Source: CAVRXQ01 sp963849105 (GTDB lineage Bacteria > Actinomycetota > Acidimicrobiia > Acidimicrobiales > Bog-793). From it: a stretch of 64,000 nt of DNA. The position numbers and the translations under genes are program-made. Of this stretch, positions 42,709 through 51,605 are shown in pieces (position 1 is the stretch's first letter; each line of letters starts with the position of its first letter). The stretch lies in NCBI GenBank assembly GCA_963849105.1, contig CAWKGD010000005.1, forward strand, positions 62,001-126,000, given 5' to 3'. Below the pieces are notes generated by a model. That model did no database searches. It was given only the letters and a program-made list of their open reading frames with translations, and was not told the origin of the DNA.

Positions 42709-44115
42709 TCAGGAGCGCGGTGCCCCCCAGCGCTGGCTCCGGCGCAAGAGGGCCTCTTTCCAGGATCGGTACGGCGGATACAGCAACGGATGCTCGAGAC
42801 GCGTCGACTTCTCGAAGACGGCGCGGGCGTGACTGAAACGCTCGAAACCGGCCCGGCCGTGGTAGGCGCCGGTGCCGGACGCGCCGATGCCGCCGAAGGG
42901 CAGCCCGGGGATCGCGACCTGCAGCACCGTCGTGTTCACGCCGACACCGCCCGACCTCGTCCTGTGGATCACGTCGTCGGCGCGCTCGCGGCTCGAGGTG
43001 AACAGATACAGGGCGAGCGGATCGGGGTGTCGACCGATCTGTGCAATCGCATCCTCGACGCTTCGCACCGGATCGATGACGAGGATCGGCCCGAATACCT
43101 CGTCCCGCATCAACGCCGACGCCTCGTCCGGCGTGCGCACGACGGTCGGCGCGAGATACCGCGTCGCGCGATCGAAATCACCGCCTAAGAGCACTTCACC
43201 GCCGTGTCCGTCGAGCAGCTGCAAGAGCCGGTCAACGTGGGACTCGTCGACGATGCGTGCGTACGCGCCGCTCGCTTTCGGGTCCGCACCGAAGAACTCG
43301 ACGATTGCCTCAAGTAAGTGCGACGTGAAGCGAGCTTCGACGGAGGCGTCGATGAGGACGTAGTCGGGCGCGACGCACGTCTGTCCGGCGTTGAGGAACC
43401 GACCCCAGGCGATGCGTCGCGCCGCGACGCGCAGGTCAGCGTCGGCGCAGACGATCGCCGGGTTCTTCCCGCCGAGCTCCAGCGTCACCGGCGTCAGGTG
43501 CCGAGCTGCCAACGCCATCACCGCGCGTGCCCCTGCCTGTCCCCCCGTGTAGATGAGGTGATCGACCCCTGCGTCGACGATCGCCTCGACGACAGAAGCT
43601 CCGCCCTCGACGACGGCGATCGCGCCCGGGCCGAGCCGCCGATCGACGAGCTCTGCGAGCGCCCGTGAGGTCGCCGGAGCGAGCTCCGACGGCTTCAGAA
43701 CGACGGTGTTGCCGGCCGCCAGCGCGCCGACCGCCGGAGCCAGGGCGAGGTTCACCGGGTAGTTCCACGGCGACACGACGGCAACGACCCCGAGTGGCTG
43801 GCGGACGACGCTTGCCTTCGCGGGCAACTGGGTGACGGGCACCGGCGCGCGCACTGGTCGCATCCACGAGCGCAGGTGCCGGAGCGCGAAATCGATCTCC
43901 GAGGTGATGACCGCGAGGTCGGTCAGCCACCCTTCGAGTCGCGGCTTGCCCAAGTCGGACGAGAGCGCTTCTTCGAAGACGGACTCACCTTGGGTGACGA
44001 GCCGGCGCAGCTCGCGCAGGCGAGCGCGGCGCCATTCGAGCGTGTTCGTCGCGCCGCTTCGGACCGTCGTCCTCAGCGTCAACAACACGTCTTCGATCGA
44101 CTGGGTAAAGGTCAC
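42709..44115 (-). CDS. Aldehyde dehydrogenase (class 3-like)
   Basis: A 468-residue NAD(P)-dependent aldehyde dehydrogenase. Catalytic Cys in FLNAGQTCVAPDYVLI (about residue 246), general-base Glu in VTLELGGKNPAIVCADAD (about 212) and the oxyanion Asn region VVSPWNYPVNLALAPAVGALAAGNTVVLKPSE. The short carboxy end FSHARAVFEKST...PLLYPPY is typical of the ALDH3/CalB branch, which oxidises fatty or aromatic aldehydes. The start is a GTG. It converges on the DUF3048 gene, with three bases between stops. Confidence 0.93.
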   Translation of the reverse strand: MTFTQSIEDVLLTLRTTVRSGATNTLEWRRARLRELRRLVTQGESVFEEALSSDLGKPRLEGWLTDLAVITSEIDFALRHLRSWMRPVRAPVPVTQLPAKASVVRQPLGVVAVVSPWNYPVNLALAPAVGALAAGNTVVLKPSELAPATSRALAELVDRRLGPGAIAVVEGGASVVEAIVDAGVDHLIYTGGQAGARAVMALAARHLTPVTLELGGKNPAIVCADADLRVAARRIAWGRFLNAGQTCVAPDYVLIDASVEARFTSHLLEAIVEFFGADPKASGAYARIVDESHVDRLLQLLDGHGGEVLLGGDFDRATRYLAPTVVRTPDEASALMRDEVFGPILVIDPVRSVEDAIAQIGRHPDPLALYLFTSSRERADDVIHRTRSGGVGVNTTVLQVAIPGLPFGGIGASGTGAYHGRAGFERFSHARAVFEKSTRLEHPLLYPPYRSWKEALLRRSQRWGAPRS

Positions 44116-44183
44116 GAACCGCGGGAGCGTACCAACGGTGCCGGAAGAACGCTGATCCGTCCGGACCGATACGGTGGCCGCCC

Positions 44184-45569
44184 GTGACAGAACGCAACGA
44201 CGAGCTGGCGGTCGAGGTGATCGAGACCCCCGACCTCGGCGACCGCAGTTACGTCGCCCACGACGGCGATCTCGCGATCGTCGTCGACCCGCAACGCGAC
44301 CTCGAGCGGATACAAGCGGTGATCGATGCGCACGAACTCGATGTCGCGTTCGTTGCCGAGACCCACTTGCACAACGACTACGTCACCGGTGGCTACGAGC
44401 TCGCGCGGCGCACGGGTGCCGCGTACCTCGTCTCCGCCGACGACGACGTCGAATTCACCCGCAGGGCGGTCCGCGACGGGGACGCGATCGATGTCGGCGA
44501 CCTCTGCCTCCAAGTGATCGCGACGCCGGGACACACCTTTCACCACCTCGCCTACGCGGTGACGAACCCGTCCGGCCCCGGTGCGGTCTTCACCGGCGGA
44601 TCACTGCTCTACGGGAGCGTCGGGCGGACGGACCTGTTGGGGACGGAGCACGCAGAGGAGCTCGCACGTCTGCAGTACCGATCGGCACATCGCCTCGCCG
44701 AGGTCCTTGGTGATGAGGTCGACGTCTTCCCGACGCATGGCTTCGGCAGCTTCTGCAGCGCCGGCAGTGCGACGATCACTAAGAACGCGACGATCGGCGA
44801 CGAGCGGTCAAGGAACATCGCACTCACGATCGAGGACGAGGATGCCTTCGTCGACCGGGTGCTCTCCGCCTACGACGCGTACCCCGCCTACTACGCGCGC
44901 ATGGCACCGTTGAACCGCCGCGGACCTGGTGCGGCCCGCCTCGGGTCGATTCGCATCGTCGACCGCGACGAGCTTCGCGAACGCGTCCGGTCGGGCGAGT
45001 GGGTGGTCGATCTGCGCGAGCGGCTCGTCTACGCGCGGTCGCACCTGTTTGGAACGCTGAGCTTCCCACTCGAGAATTCCTTCTCCACCTACATCGGTTG
45101 GTTGATCCCCGCGACCGCACCGATCACGCTCATCGCGCCGAGCGAATCCGAGGTCCGAGCGGCGCGACTACAGCTCGCGCGTATCGGCATCGACGACCTT
45201 GCGGGGGCCACGACCGCGTCGATTGACACGCTCGTCGACGGGGGCGCGCCGACGAGCTATCCGGTCACGACCTTCGCGGGCCTTGCCAGTAACCCCGAAG
45301 TCGCGGTGCTCGACGTCCGTTTGGACGACGAATGGCGACGGGGACACCTCGAGGGTTCGTTGCATATTCCGATTCACGAACTCGAAGCCCGCTTGGCAGA
45401 GCTCCCCAAAGCACTGATCGCCGTGCACTGCGCGAGCGGATACCGCGCCGGAATCGCCGCAAGCCTTTTAGAGCGCGCCGGACGCGCCGTCCTCCTCGTC
45501 GACGACGAATGGGAGAACGCCGAAAAGGCGATGTCCTTCCGGATCACCCGTCGCTCGTCGGCCACGTGA
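44184..45569 (+). CDS. Persulfide dioxygenase-rhodanese fusion (MBL fold)
   Basis: A 461-residue two-part enzyme. Residues 1 to about 240 are a metallo-beta-lactamase fold of the ETHE1/persulfide dioxygenase type: VAETHLHNDYVTGGYELA (metal ligands), TPGHTFHHLAYAV, TGGSLLYGSVGRTDLLG and PTHGFGSFCSAG. Two rhodanese domains follow. The first (about 265-345) has no active-site cysteine. The last has HCASGYRAGIAASLL, which supplies the catalytic Cys. Known fusions oxidise glutathione- or other persulfides to sulfite and transfer sulfane sulfur. The GTG start lies 68 bases from the divergent aldehyde dehydrogenase. Confidence 0.88.
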   Translation: MTERNDELAVEVIETPDLGDRSYVAHDGDLAIVVDPQRDLERIQAVIDAHELDVAFVAETHLHNDYVTGGYELARRTGAAYLVSADDDVEFTRRAVRDGDAIDVGDLCLQVIATPGHTFHHLAYAVTNPSGPGAVFTGGSLLYGSVGRTDLLGTEHAEELARLQYRSAHRLAEVLGDEVDVFPTHGFGSFCSAGSATITKNATIGDERSRNIALTIEDEDAFVDRVLSAYDAYPAYYARMAPLNRRGPGAARLGSIRIVDRDELRERVRSGEWVVDLRERLVYARSHLFGTLSFPLENSFSTYIGWLIPATAPITLIAPSESEVRAARLQLARIGIDDLAGATTASIDTLVDGGAPTSYPVTTFAGLASNPEVAVLDVRLDDEWRRGHLEGSLHIPIHELEARLAELPKALIAVHCASGYRAGIAASLLERAGRAVLLVDDEWENAEKAMSFRITRRSSAT

Positions 45570-45647
45570 CGTCAAACCGGACCACTCCACGGGACCTTTG
45601 GCTCTTATTCGGACACTCTGTCGGACGAATGCTCATGAAGCAGGGAC

Positions 45648-45688
45648 GGGGCCGCTGAACGCCGTAGCGGCCTCGGTTTCGCGAGGCC
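45648..45688 (+). promoter_or_regulatory. Two mutually exclusive hairpins in the gdhA leader
   Basis: Hairpin A pairs 45648-45656 with 45666-45674 (core GGCCGCT/AGCGGCC, nine-base loop). Hairpin B pairs 45669-45675 (GGCCTCG) with 45682-45688 (CGAGGCC). They share 45669-45674 and so cannot form together. The gdhA Shine-Dalgarno AAGGGAG begins three bases after hairpin B. The arrangement could be an attenuator or terminator switch, or just a terminator for the upstream gene. Confidence 0.45.
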
Positions 45689-45700
45689 AGAAGGGAGAAC

Positions 45701-47062
45701 ATGATGTCGGATCTCACGGGGCGGGTGATCGAACAGGTCGTCGAAAAGAACCCGAACGAGCCGGCCTTCCACCAGGCGGTACGCGAGGTACTCGAAACGC
45801 TCGAGCCCGTGCTCGCCGCCCGCCCGGATTTCGTTGAGGCGCGCATTTTGCAGCGGCTCGTCGAGCCCGAGCGGGTACTGATCTTCCGCGTCCCCTGGGT
45901 CGACGACCTCGGCGTTATCCAGGTGAACCGCGGCTTTCGCGTCCAGATGAACTCGGCGATCGGACCGTACAAGGGCGGATTGCGCTTCCACCCAGATGTC
46001 ACACTCGGTTTGCTGAAGTTCCTCGCCTTCGAGCAAGTGTTCAAGAACGCGCTGACCACCTTGCCGATGGGCGGCGGCAAAGGCGGATCCGATTTCGATC
46101 CGAAGGGAAAGTCCGACGACGAGGTGCGCCGCTTCTGCCAGTCGTTCATGACCGAGCTGTACCGCCACATCGGCCAGTTCACCGATGTCCCGGCCGGTGA
46201 CATCGGTGTCGGAGCAAGGGAGATCGGCTACCTCTTCGGTCAGTACAAGCGGATCACCAACGTGTTTACGGGAACGATAACCGGAAAGGGCGTCGCCTGG
46301 GGAGGCTCTTTTGGCCGACCCGAGGCAACTGGGTTTGGCGCGGTCTATTTCGCGGAGGAGATGCTGAGGACGCGCGGCGACTCCCTCAAGGGAAAGACCT
46401 GTGCCGTCTCAGGGAGCGGCAACGTCGCGCAGTACACAGTCGCGAAGCTGATCGACCTCGGCGCGCGCGTGCTGACGATGTCGGACTCCGACGGCTTCGT
46501 CCTCGATGCCGACGGTTTCGACGAGGAAAAGCTCGCATTCGTGCTCGATCTGAAAAACGTCCATCGCGGGCGCATCTCCGAGTATGTGGAGCAGTTCCCG
46601 CACGCCTCTTACTACCGTCACGGCGGTGGAGACCACCGGACTTTGTGGTCAACGCCGGCGAAGTGCGCGTTCCCCTCGGCAACCCAAAACGAGATCTCCG
46701 GCGACGACGCGGAGACGATGCTGAAAAATGGCATCGAGCTCGTTGCCGAAGGCGCGAACATGCCGACCCAGCCCGTGGGGGTGCACCGGTTCATCGACGC
46801 CGGGATCCTCTTCGGACCGGGCAAGGCGGCAAACGCGGGCGGCGTTGCCGTTTCTGGCCTCGAGATGACCCAAAACAGCGAGCACGCGAGCTGGAGCGCG
46901 CAGGAAGTCGACGCTCGCCTTCGCGTGATCATGTCGGCGATTCACGAGCAGGTGCGCACGACCGCCGAGCAGTACGGCGAAGCAGGCAACTACGTCGTCG
47001 GTGCGAACATCGCCGGCTTCTTGAAAGTCGCGCAGGCGATGCTGGAACAGGCCGACGTCTGA
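45701..47062 (+). CDS. gdhA: NADP-type glutamate dehydrogenase
   Basis: A 453-residue hexameric-type glutamate dehydrogenase, assimilating ammonia onto 2-oxoglutarate. Residues: RGFRVQMNSAIGPYKGGLRFHP (substrate lysines), TTLPMGGGKGGSDFDP (catalytic Lys) and DVPAGDIGVGAREIGY (catalytic Asp). The dinucleotide fold is in CAVSGSGNVAQYTVAKLIDLGA, and the Ser/Asp pattern after it suits NADP. The end NIAGFLKVAQAM is typical. Two adjacent ATG codons at 45701 and 45704 follow AAGGGAG; the second has the better spacing. Confidence 0.95.
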   Translation: MMSDLTGRVIEQVVEKNPNEPAFHQAVREVLETLEPVLAARPDFVEARILQRLVEPERVLIFRVPWVDDLGVIQVNRGFRVQMNSAIGPYKGGLRFHPDVTLGLLKFLAFEQVFKNALTTLPMGGGKGGSDFDPKGKSDDEVRRFCQSFMTELYRHIGQFTDVPAGDIGVGAREIGYLFGQYKRITNVFTGTITGKGVAWGGSFGRPEATGFGAVYFAEEMLRTRGDSLKGKTCAVSGSGNVAQYTVAKLIDLGARVLTMSDSDGFVLDADGFDEEKLAFVLDLKNVHRGRISEYVEQFPHASYYRHGGGDHRTLWSTPAKCAFPSATQNEISGDDAETMLKNGIELVAEGANMPTQPVGVHRFIDAGILFGPGKAANAGGVAVSGLEMTQNSEHASWSAQEVDARLRVIMSAIHEQVRTTAEQYGEAGNYVVGANIAGFLKVAQAMLEQADV

Positions 47063-47107
47063 ATCGGTTCTGCCGAGCGTGCGGCGACCTTTCCCTTAGA
47101 AGAGGCC

Positions 47108-47130
47108 GCCGCCTCCGCTCGTGAGGCGGC
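47108..47130 (+). terminator. Probable gdhA terminator hairpin
   Basis: Perfect 8-bp stem GCCGCCTC/GAGGCGGC with a seven-base loop, 46 bases after the gdhA stop. No T-run follows, as is common in high-GC actinobacteria. Confidence 0.6.
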
Positions 47131-47302
47131 CGAACGCGATTTGCCCGGGCGCGTGTTCGATCGCCCACGCTTCGGAGAGATCCTGGAGTGCAGGATCGAC
47201 GAGTCGGCCTCGCGGTTATCGAAGAAGGTCGCGTCGGTTAACAAACCATGCGCCGCTTTCGTAGAGCGTCGTTCTTTCAGATATTCACCGCGGCGGCGAC
47301 GC

Positions 47303-48133
47303 CTACTCGAGCTCCGCGGCGAGTTCCCGCACCGAGTCGACGATTCGCGCAGGCCGATACGAGTACCGGCGAGCGGTCGACTCGTCCGACAGGCCCGAAA
47401 GCACGAGGACGGTGAACAGACCTGCCTCGATTCCGGCAACGATGTCGGTGTCCATGCGGTCGCCGATGATCGCCGTCGTTTCCGAGTGCGCCTCGATCGT
47501 GTTCAGTGCGGTCCGGATCATGAGTGGGTTCGGCTTGCCAACGAAGTAAGGCTCCACTCCGGTCGCGGCGCTGATCAGCGCGGCGACCGACCCCGTCGCC
47601 GGCAAAGGACCATTTACACTCGGACCGGTGGTGTCAGGGTTGGTGGCGACGAACAGCGCGCCGCGGTTGATGAGACGGATCGCTTGGGTGATGCGCTCGA
47701 AGCTGTAACTGCGCGTCTCACCCAAAACGACGTAGTCGGGATCGTGGATCGTCTGGGTAAAACCGGCCTCTTGCAGTGCCGCCGTCAGCCCCTCTTCACC
47801 GATGACGAATGCCGTTCCTCCCGGTCGCTGAGCGACGAGGAATCGCGCCGTGGCGAGGGCGGACGTCCAGATGCGGTCGGCCGAGACGTCGATTCCGTCG
47901 CGTTGCAGACGGCCGGCGAGGTCTCGGGGCGTAAAGATTGAGTTGTTCGTGAGGATGAGAAATGGTGTGCCCCGCTGCCGCAAGAGAGTGAGAAAGCGTG
48001 CGGCACCGTCGATCGGATGCTCTTCGCGAACGATGACTCCGTCCATGTCGATCAGCCACGCCTGGATCTCCTTCGCGGACACCGACGCGCCTCGCTCACT
48101 GAGAGCGCCCGAACTGTGGGGAGCCTGGTCCAT
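47303..48133 (-). CDS. HAD-IIA family phosphatase (NagD-like)
   Basis: A 276-residue HAD hydrolase with a C2 cap. Motif I is WLIDMDGVIVREEHP (nucleophile and acid Asp), motif II LILTNNS, and motif III/IV GKPNPLMIRTAL followed by IIGDRMDTDIVAGIEAGL. NagD-type enzymes dephosphorylate small sugar or nucleotide phosphates (phosphoglycolate, UMP, p-nitrophenyl phosphate); the actual substrate is not predictable. The first about 20 residues before KEIQAWLIDMDG are unconserved, so a downstream GTG could be the true start. Confidence 0.92.
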   Translation of the reverse strand: MDQAPHSSGALSERGASVSAKEIQAWLIDMDGVIVREEHPIDGAARFLTLLRQRGTPFLILTNNSIFTPRDLAGRLQRDGIDVSADRIWTSALATARFLVAQRPGGTAFVIGEEGLTAALQEAGFTQTIHDPDYVVLGETRSYSFERITQAIRLINRGALFVATNPDTTGPSVNGPLPATGSVAALISAATGVEPYFVGKPNPLMIRTALNTIEAHSETTAIIGDRMDTDIVAGIEAGLFTVLVLSGLSDESTARRYSYRPARIVDSVRELAAELE

Positions 48134-48362
48134 ATCGTGATCCCGCGCCTCCGAGGTTTGCTCCTCTGGCCTGTCTATCCTCCACCCGTAGGATTTGCTG
48201 AGGGAGCGAGTCAGCCGCGATGTCCGAACTCCTCGGGGGTTGTGAACGGAATTCGCCCGACGATTTCCGAGGTCGTGTCCGTGCTCGGAGGAATTGCTCG
48301 CAGCAAGTCCAACACTGCCGTCGGTTCGACCTCAAGTGACGAGAGACGGCTCCATTCGTCGA

Positions 48363-48545
48363 ATGATCAAGGCTCGCTCTGCTCCCGCTCACGAAGGCGG
48401 GCGTCACGTGAACTGCAGCTTCTGCGGAAAGTCGAGTGAACGCGTGAAGAGAGTCGTGGCAGGACCTGGCGACGTTTACATCTGCAACGAATGCGTTGAT
48501 CTTTGCGTCGAGCTGATGGCGCAGCCATGGGACAACGATAGGTAA
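48363..48545 (+). CDS. Stand-alone ClpX-type C4 zinc finger protein
   Basis: A 60-residue protein that is essentially only the zinc-binding domain found at the amino terminus of ClpX: CSFCGKSSERVKRVVAGPGDVYICNECVDLCVELM, with two CxxC pairs. No AAA+ domain follows, and the frame stops 15 codons after it. In ClpX this domain dimerises and recruits adaptors and substrates. A free copy could compete for ClpXP adaptors or act with another protein. A GTG at 48408 (45 residues, GGCGGG six bases upstream) may be the real start. Confidence 0.75.
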   Translation: MIKARSAPAHEGGRHVNCSFCGKSSERVKRVVAGPGDVYICNECVDLCVELMAQPWDNDR

Positions 48546-48747
48546 CTCACCCGATTACGCGAGCTCAGCGCTCGAGGTTGGTTCAGATCCGCCCCCTCGA
48601 GCGGTTTGGAATCGTCTTCCACCTGGAACTGAATGAAGTACGACCTAGTCGATGACTCGCCGACGCTGCAGTTCGCTCGCGACTACGAGTTCTGCACGTT
48701 TCAGTAGCTCGTGCGGGTGGCTACAGAGTTCAGAAGGCTGGACAGAG

Positions 48748-50589
48748 CTACGCGCTCGAGCCGGCACTGCTCGTAACGCTGAAGCGCAGCACTACCTGGT
48801 GAGTGTCGGTACGGAGGACGTAGGACTTCTCGTCGCCAATGTTGCCGTGCTCCGCGACGCCCGCGATCGACGAGAGCTTCCAAAAGCTCGGTGCGGAGAC
48901 TGCGATGTCCTCAAGCCCTTGCGGGTCGGTGACGGTCAGCTGCATGCCCCCCTTGACCATCTCCACGACAATCTGCGCGTGCTCACGGCGTTTGAGGAAG
49001 CTCGCGTACGCGCTCATCGACTCCGTAACGAGCTGGCCTTTTCTCTGCATTTGGGCGACAAGGGTAAGAAAGGTGCCGAACGCGGCCGTGTAACCCGGTG
49101 CCGCCGTCAGGTCGGGCGGGTGGCTATAGATGAGCTGGATCGTCCCTTCGTTCGCCGCATACGTCGCGACGCTCTTTAGCCATGCTTCGACAGCCGAGGC
49201 GGGTACGTCCGCCTTCGCCATGTCGGCGAGCGCGCCCAGCTCGCCGTCGGGAGCGACCGGGAAAGCCCATACCGTCGAGGAGGTGAGTTTGCCGTTCCAA
49301 AACGCCAGCTGTGGAGCGGCACCGCTGTCGCCCGTGTAGTAGTACGCGATGAACCCCAGCTTTTGGATGATCTTGGTCATTTGCGGCTGGGGGAATACAC
49401 CGTCGGGACCGACGTAGCTCATCATGGGCTCTCCGGTGACCTTGGTCACGCAAGCGGCGTTCGCTTTGACGAGATCGCGGATCTGCGGCATCGTCAGCAA
49501 CGCCTTTTCGAGCTGCGACGCGAAGACGTCCTGGATCCCACCGGCGTCAGATCCGATCGCCTCGCCGTGCCGAACCAGGAGTGCGAGTTCCGGACGGCCG
49601 GTGCCGCAGGCATTGAAGCCGAGTTCGTCTCGGGCGTGCTTCTCATCCGGCCCGGCGGAGATGTCGAACTCTTGGTTGACGCCCGGGCGAAGTAGCCCCG
49701 CTCGTTCCATCGCCGGGATGGAGGACCAGTCGGCACTCGATTCGACGTGCCAGTCGATGACCAGACCTCCGCCACCGTCGGGAGCAAGCAAAATTCTGGG
49801 AAGTCCGGCGAGGTCAAAGGCGACGGTCTGGAGGACGGAATCGATTGGGAACGCGTCGGTGTCGTAGGCGCAGAGTTGTCCGAGCGGCAACGCGGACCAG
49901 ATGGCCTCGCCCTTCCCGTAGCGGCGCGTTGTGAGCACTGGAACCTGGCCCGATCGTGCGACGACGTCGACGTCCGACGACGCCTGGCGTGCCTTGGCGA
50001 GTGGGTAGGTCAGCGGGCCGTAGCTGTAGCCCGAAAGGACGTCCCCCGACGTCAGCTTTCCGGTCGGGACGTTCCATAACGCCGCCTCAGCGCGGTCTTT
50101 GTAGCTGACCTTTCCGTCGGTTACCGCCGCCTGGTTTCCCCCGGACTTGGAGTAGCTGATGCCGAGGAGTGAGTCGAAGAGATCGCTAGGGCGAACGTTT
50201 CCGGTCTGGTTCAGGGTGCCAGCGTCATCCACGACGAGGAGGTGACCGCCGTGCGCGACGTAGCTCGCGGTCCAGCCGAGCACGGCGTCGGGTAGGCCTT
50301 GTGCGGTTGCGTCGGGGAAGACGATCGCCGGGTCACTGGCGACCGCGGCGACAGGATTCTCGGTGATAAGGCTGTCGGCGCTGATCCAGGCAAAAGGTAC
50401 GCCGATCTCGCGGGCGGACGCGGTCCATGCCGCGGAAACGGAGTCGTCGATGGTGCTCCTGCTTTCTCCCCGGACTATCAGCAGCCGGACCGTGCTAGCC
50501 GTCGAGCTTTCCTCGTAGCGCAGCGCTCCGAGCGTCACGGGGGTGAGCAGCCCGGCGATGACGATCAGAGCCACCAACCGCTTTCGCAT
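48748..50589 (-). CDS. Exported GATase-like plus polysaccharide-deacetylase-like protein of the EPS operon
   Basis: A 613-residue protein with a signal anchor (KRLVALIVIAGLLTPVTLGAL). Residues about 30-250 look like a glutamine-amidotransferase-type Rossmann domain (AHGGHLLVVDDAG, TTRRYGKGEAIWSALPLGQL). Residues about 265-580 resemble a NodB/PelA-like deacetylase barrel (GGGLVIDWHVESSADWSSIP, AYYYTGDSG, IQLIYSHPPDL). I do not see the HxxxH zinc pair; the matching stretch reads GEAIGSDAGGIQD. It may therefore bind rather than deacetylate the polymer. Last gene of the operon; its ATG shares bases with the preceding stop (TAATG). Function inferred from context. Confidence 0.65.
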   Translation of the reverse strand: MRKRLVALIVIAGLLTPVTLGALRYEESSTASTVRLLIVRGESRSTIDDSVSAAWTASAREIGVPFAWISADSLITENPVAAVASDPAIVFPDATAQGLPDAVLGWTASYVAHGGHLLVVDDAGTLNQTGNVRPSDLFDSLLGISYSKSGGNQAAVTDGKVSYKDRAEAALWNVPTGKLTSGDVLSGYSYGPLTYPLAKARQASSDVDVVARSGQVPVLTTRRYGKGEAIWSALPLGQLCAYDTDAFPIDSVLQTVAFDLAGLPRILLAPDGGGGLVIDWHVESSADWSSIPAMERAGLLRPGVNQEFDISAGPDEKHARDELGFNACGTGRPELALLVRHGEAIGSDAGGIQDVFASQLEKALLTMPQIRDLVKANAACVTKVTGEPMMSYVGPDGVFPQPQMTKIIQKLGFIAYYYTGDSGAAPQLAFWNGKLTSSTVWAFPVAPDGELGALADMAKADVPASAVEAWLKSVATYAANEGTIQLIYSHPPDLTAAPGYTAAFGTFLTLVAQMQRKGQLVTESMSAYASFLKRREHAQIVVEMVKGGMQLTVTDPQGLEDIAVSAPSFWKLSSIAGVAEHGNIGDEKSYVLRTDTHQVVLRFSVTSSAGSSA

Positions 50590-51605
50590 TAGAGCTCTTC
50601 GACTCTGCCAGCACGTTCGGCCACGACCCAGCCATAGACCGACACCCTCGCCCCGAGCACCACGTTGCGAGCGGCGTAGATCGTCTTGTAGCCCCCTTCG
50701 CGCCCAATCGTTACCTCGGCGCCGACACGCACGTCCCGCTCGGCGAACACGTTGCCGTCGACGTGCGAGCCGCGTCCGAGCTGCACCGACCTGCGGCCGA
50801 TCACGTTGCCGTCGATCTGGACGGAATCGCCGATGACGAGTTCACCATCGGCCTTGACGGTGCCGCCGAGAACGGCACCCGACCCAATATGGAGCGCTCC
50901 GTGAGCGACGATGCCGGAGCGGAAGTGCGCACCCGGTGGAATGCTCAGCCGATCGCCCGCCCAGACGACCTCGTCCTCGATGCTCAGAGACCTCCCCCCA
51001 GCTGCTGCGCTCACCGGATTACCAAGCGTGCGGATTGGCTGGCCCCATAGGCGCCGGAACGTGCAGCCGGGCGAGATCGTCAACGTCCCGGTTGCGGTCG
51101 CACTCGTACCGAGATCGCAGCCGGACTCGACGAAGGCGTCGTGTTCGGTGTCGATCCATCGGCCCACGGTGCAGCCACGGCCGAGGTGGAGGTTCTCGTC
51201 GCACGCGAGACCCCGCACGGCCACGCCGGCTCCCAGGTCCGCATCACCTTGTACCCAGACCTCCTGAAACGACGAGCCGGTGGCGGCGAGGAGCTTGTAT
51301 CGCACGACGAGGACGCTTCGTCGGTCCGTGTTCGCAGGCACGAAGAGCACGTCGTGGAACGCGACCCGTTCACGCCGACGAAGGAATACCTCGACTTCTC
51401 GTTCTCCTTCTTGACCTTCTGGGATGTGCGGGCGCAGGCGATCTCGAAGCGCCAGGGCGAACTGTCGAGGGTTGCGGATGTATTGGTCGTCGAGCGAAAG
51501 CGACATCTTGTCGCGAGGCCTTCGCAACTCCCTCACCGCCAACGCGAAGGGGAGCGAAAGCGAGACGCCAAAAAGTCCGACCAGAACTGGGATATGCGCG
51601 TTCAC
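50589..51605 (-). CDS. Membrane-anchored bactofilin-like left-handed beta-helix protein
   Basis: A 338-residue protein. One helix near the start (IPVLVGLFGVSLSLPFALAV) is followed by a polar region and then, from about residue 125, a long run of hexapeptide-like repeats (LGAGVAVRGLACDENLHLGRG, VLGGTVKADGELVIGDSVQIDGN, HVDGNVFAERDVRVGAEVTIG). This pattern is that of polymer-forming bactofilins and acyltransferase-like beta helices. No acyltransferase active-site His is evident. The GTG at 51605 overlaps the glycosyltransferase stop (GTGA) with GAGG eight bases before; a start at 51632 is possible. Likely a scaffold for the synthase complex. Confidence 0.7.
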   Translation of the reverse strand: MNAHIPVLVGLFGVSLSLPFALAVRELRRPRDKMSLSLDDQYIRNPRQFALALRDRLRPHIPEGQEGEREVEVFLRRRERVAFHDVLFVPANTDRRSVLVVRYKLLAATGSSFQEVWVQGDADLGAGVAVRGLACDENLHLGRGCTVGRWIDTEHDAFVESGCDLGTSATATGTLTISPGCTFRRLWGQPIRTLGNPVSAAAGGRSLSIEDEVVWAGDRLSIPPGAHFRSGIVAHGALHIGSGAVLGGTVKADGELVIGDSVQIDGNVIGRRSVQLGRGSHVDGNVFAERDVRVGAEVTIGREGGYKTIYAARNVVLGARVSVYGWVVAERAGRVEEL

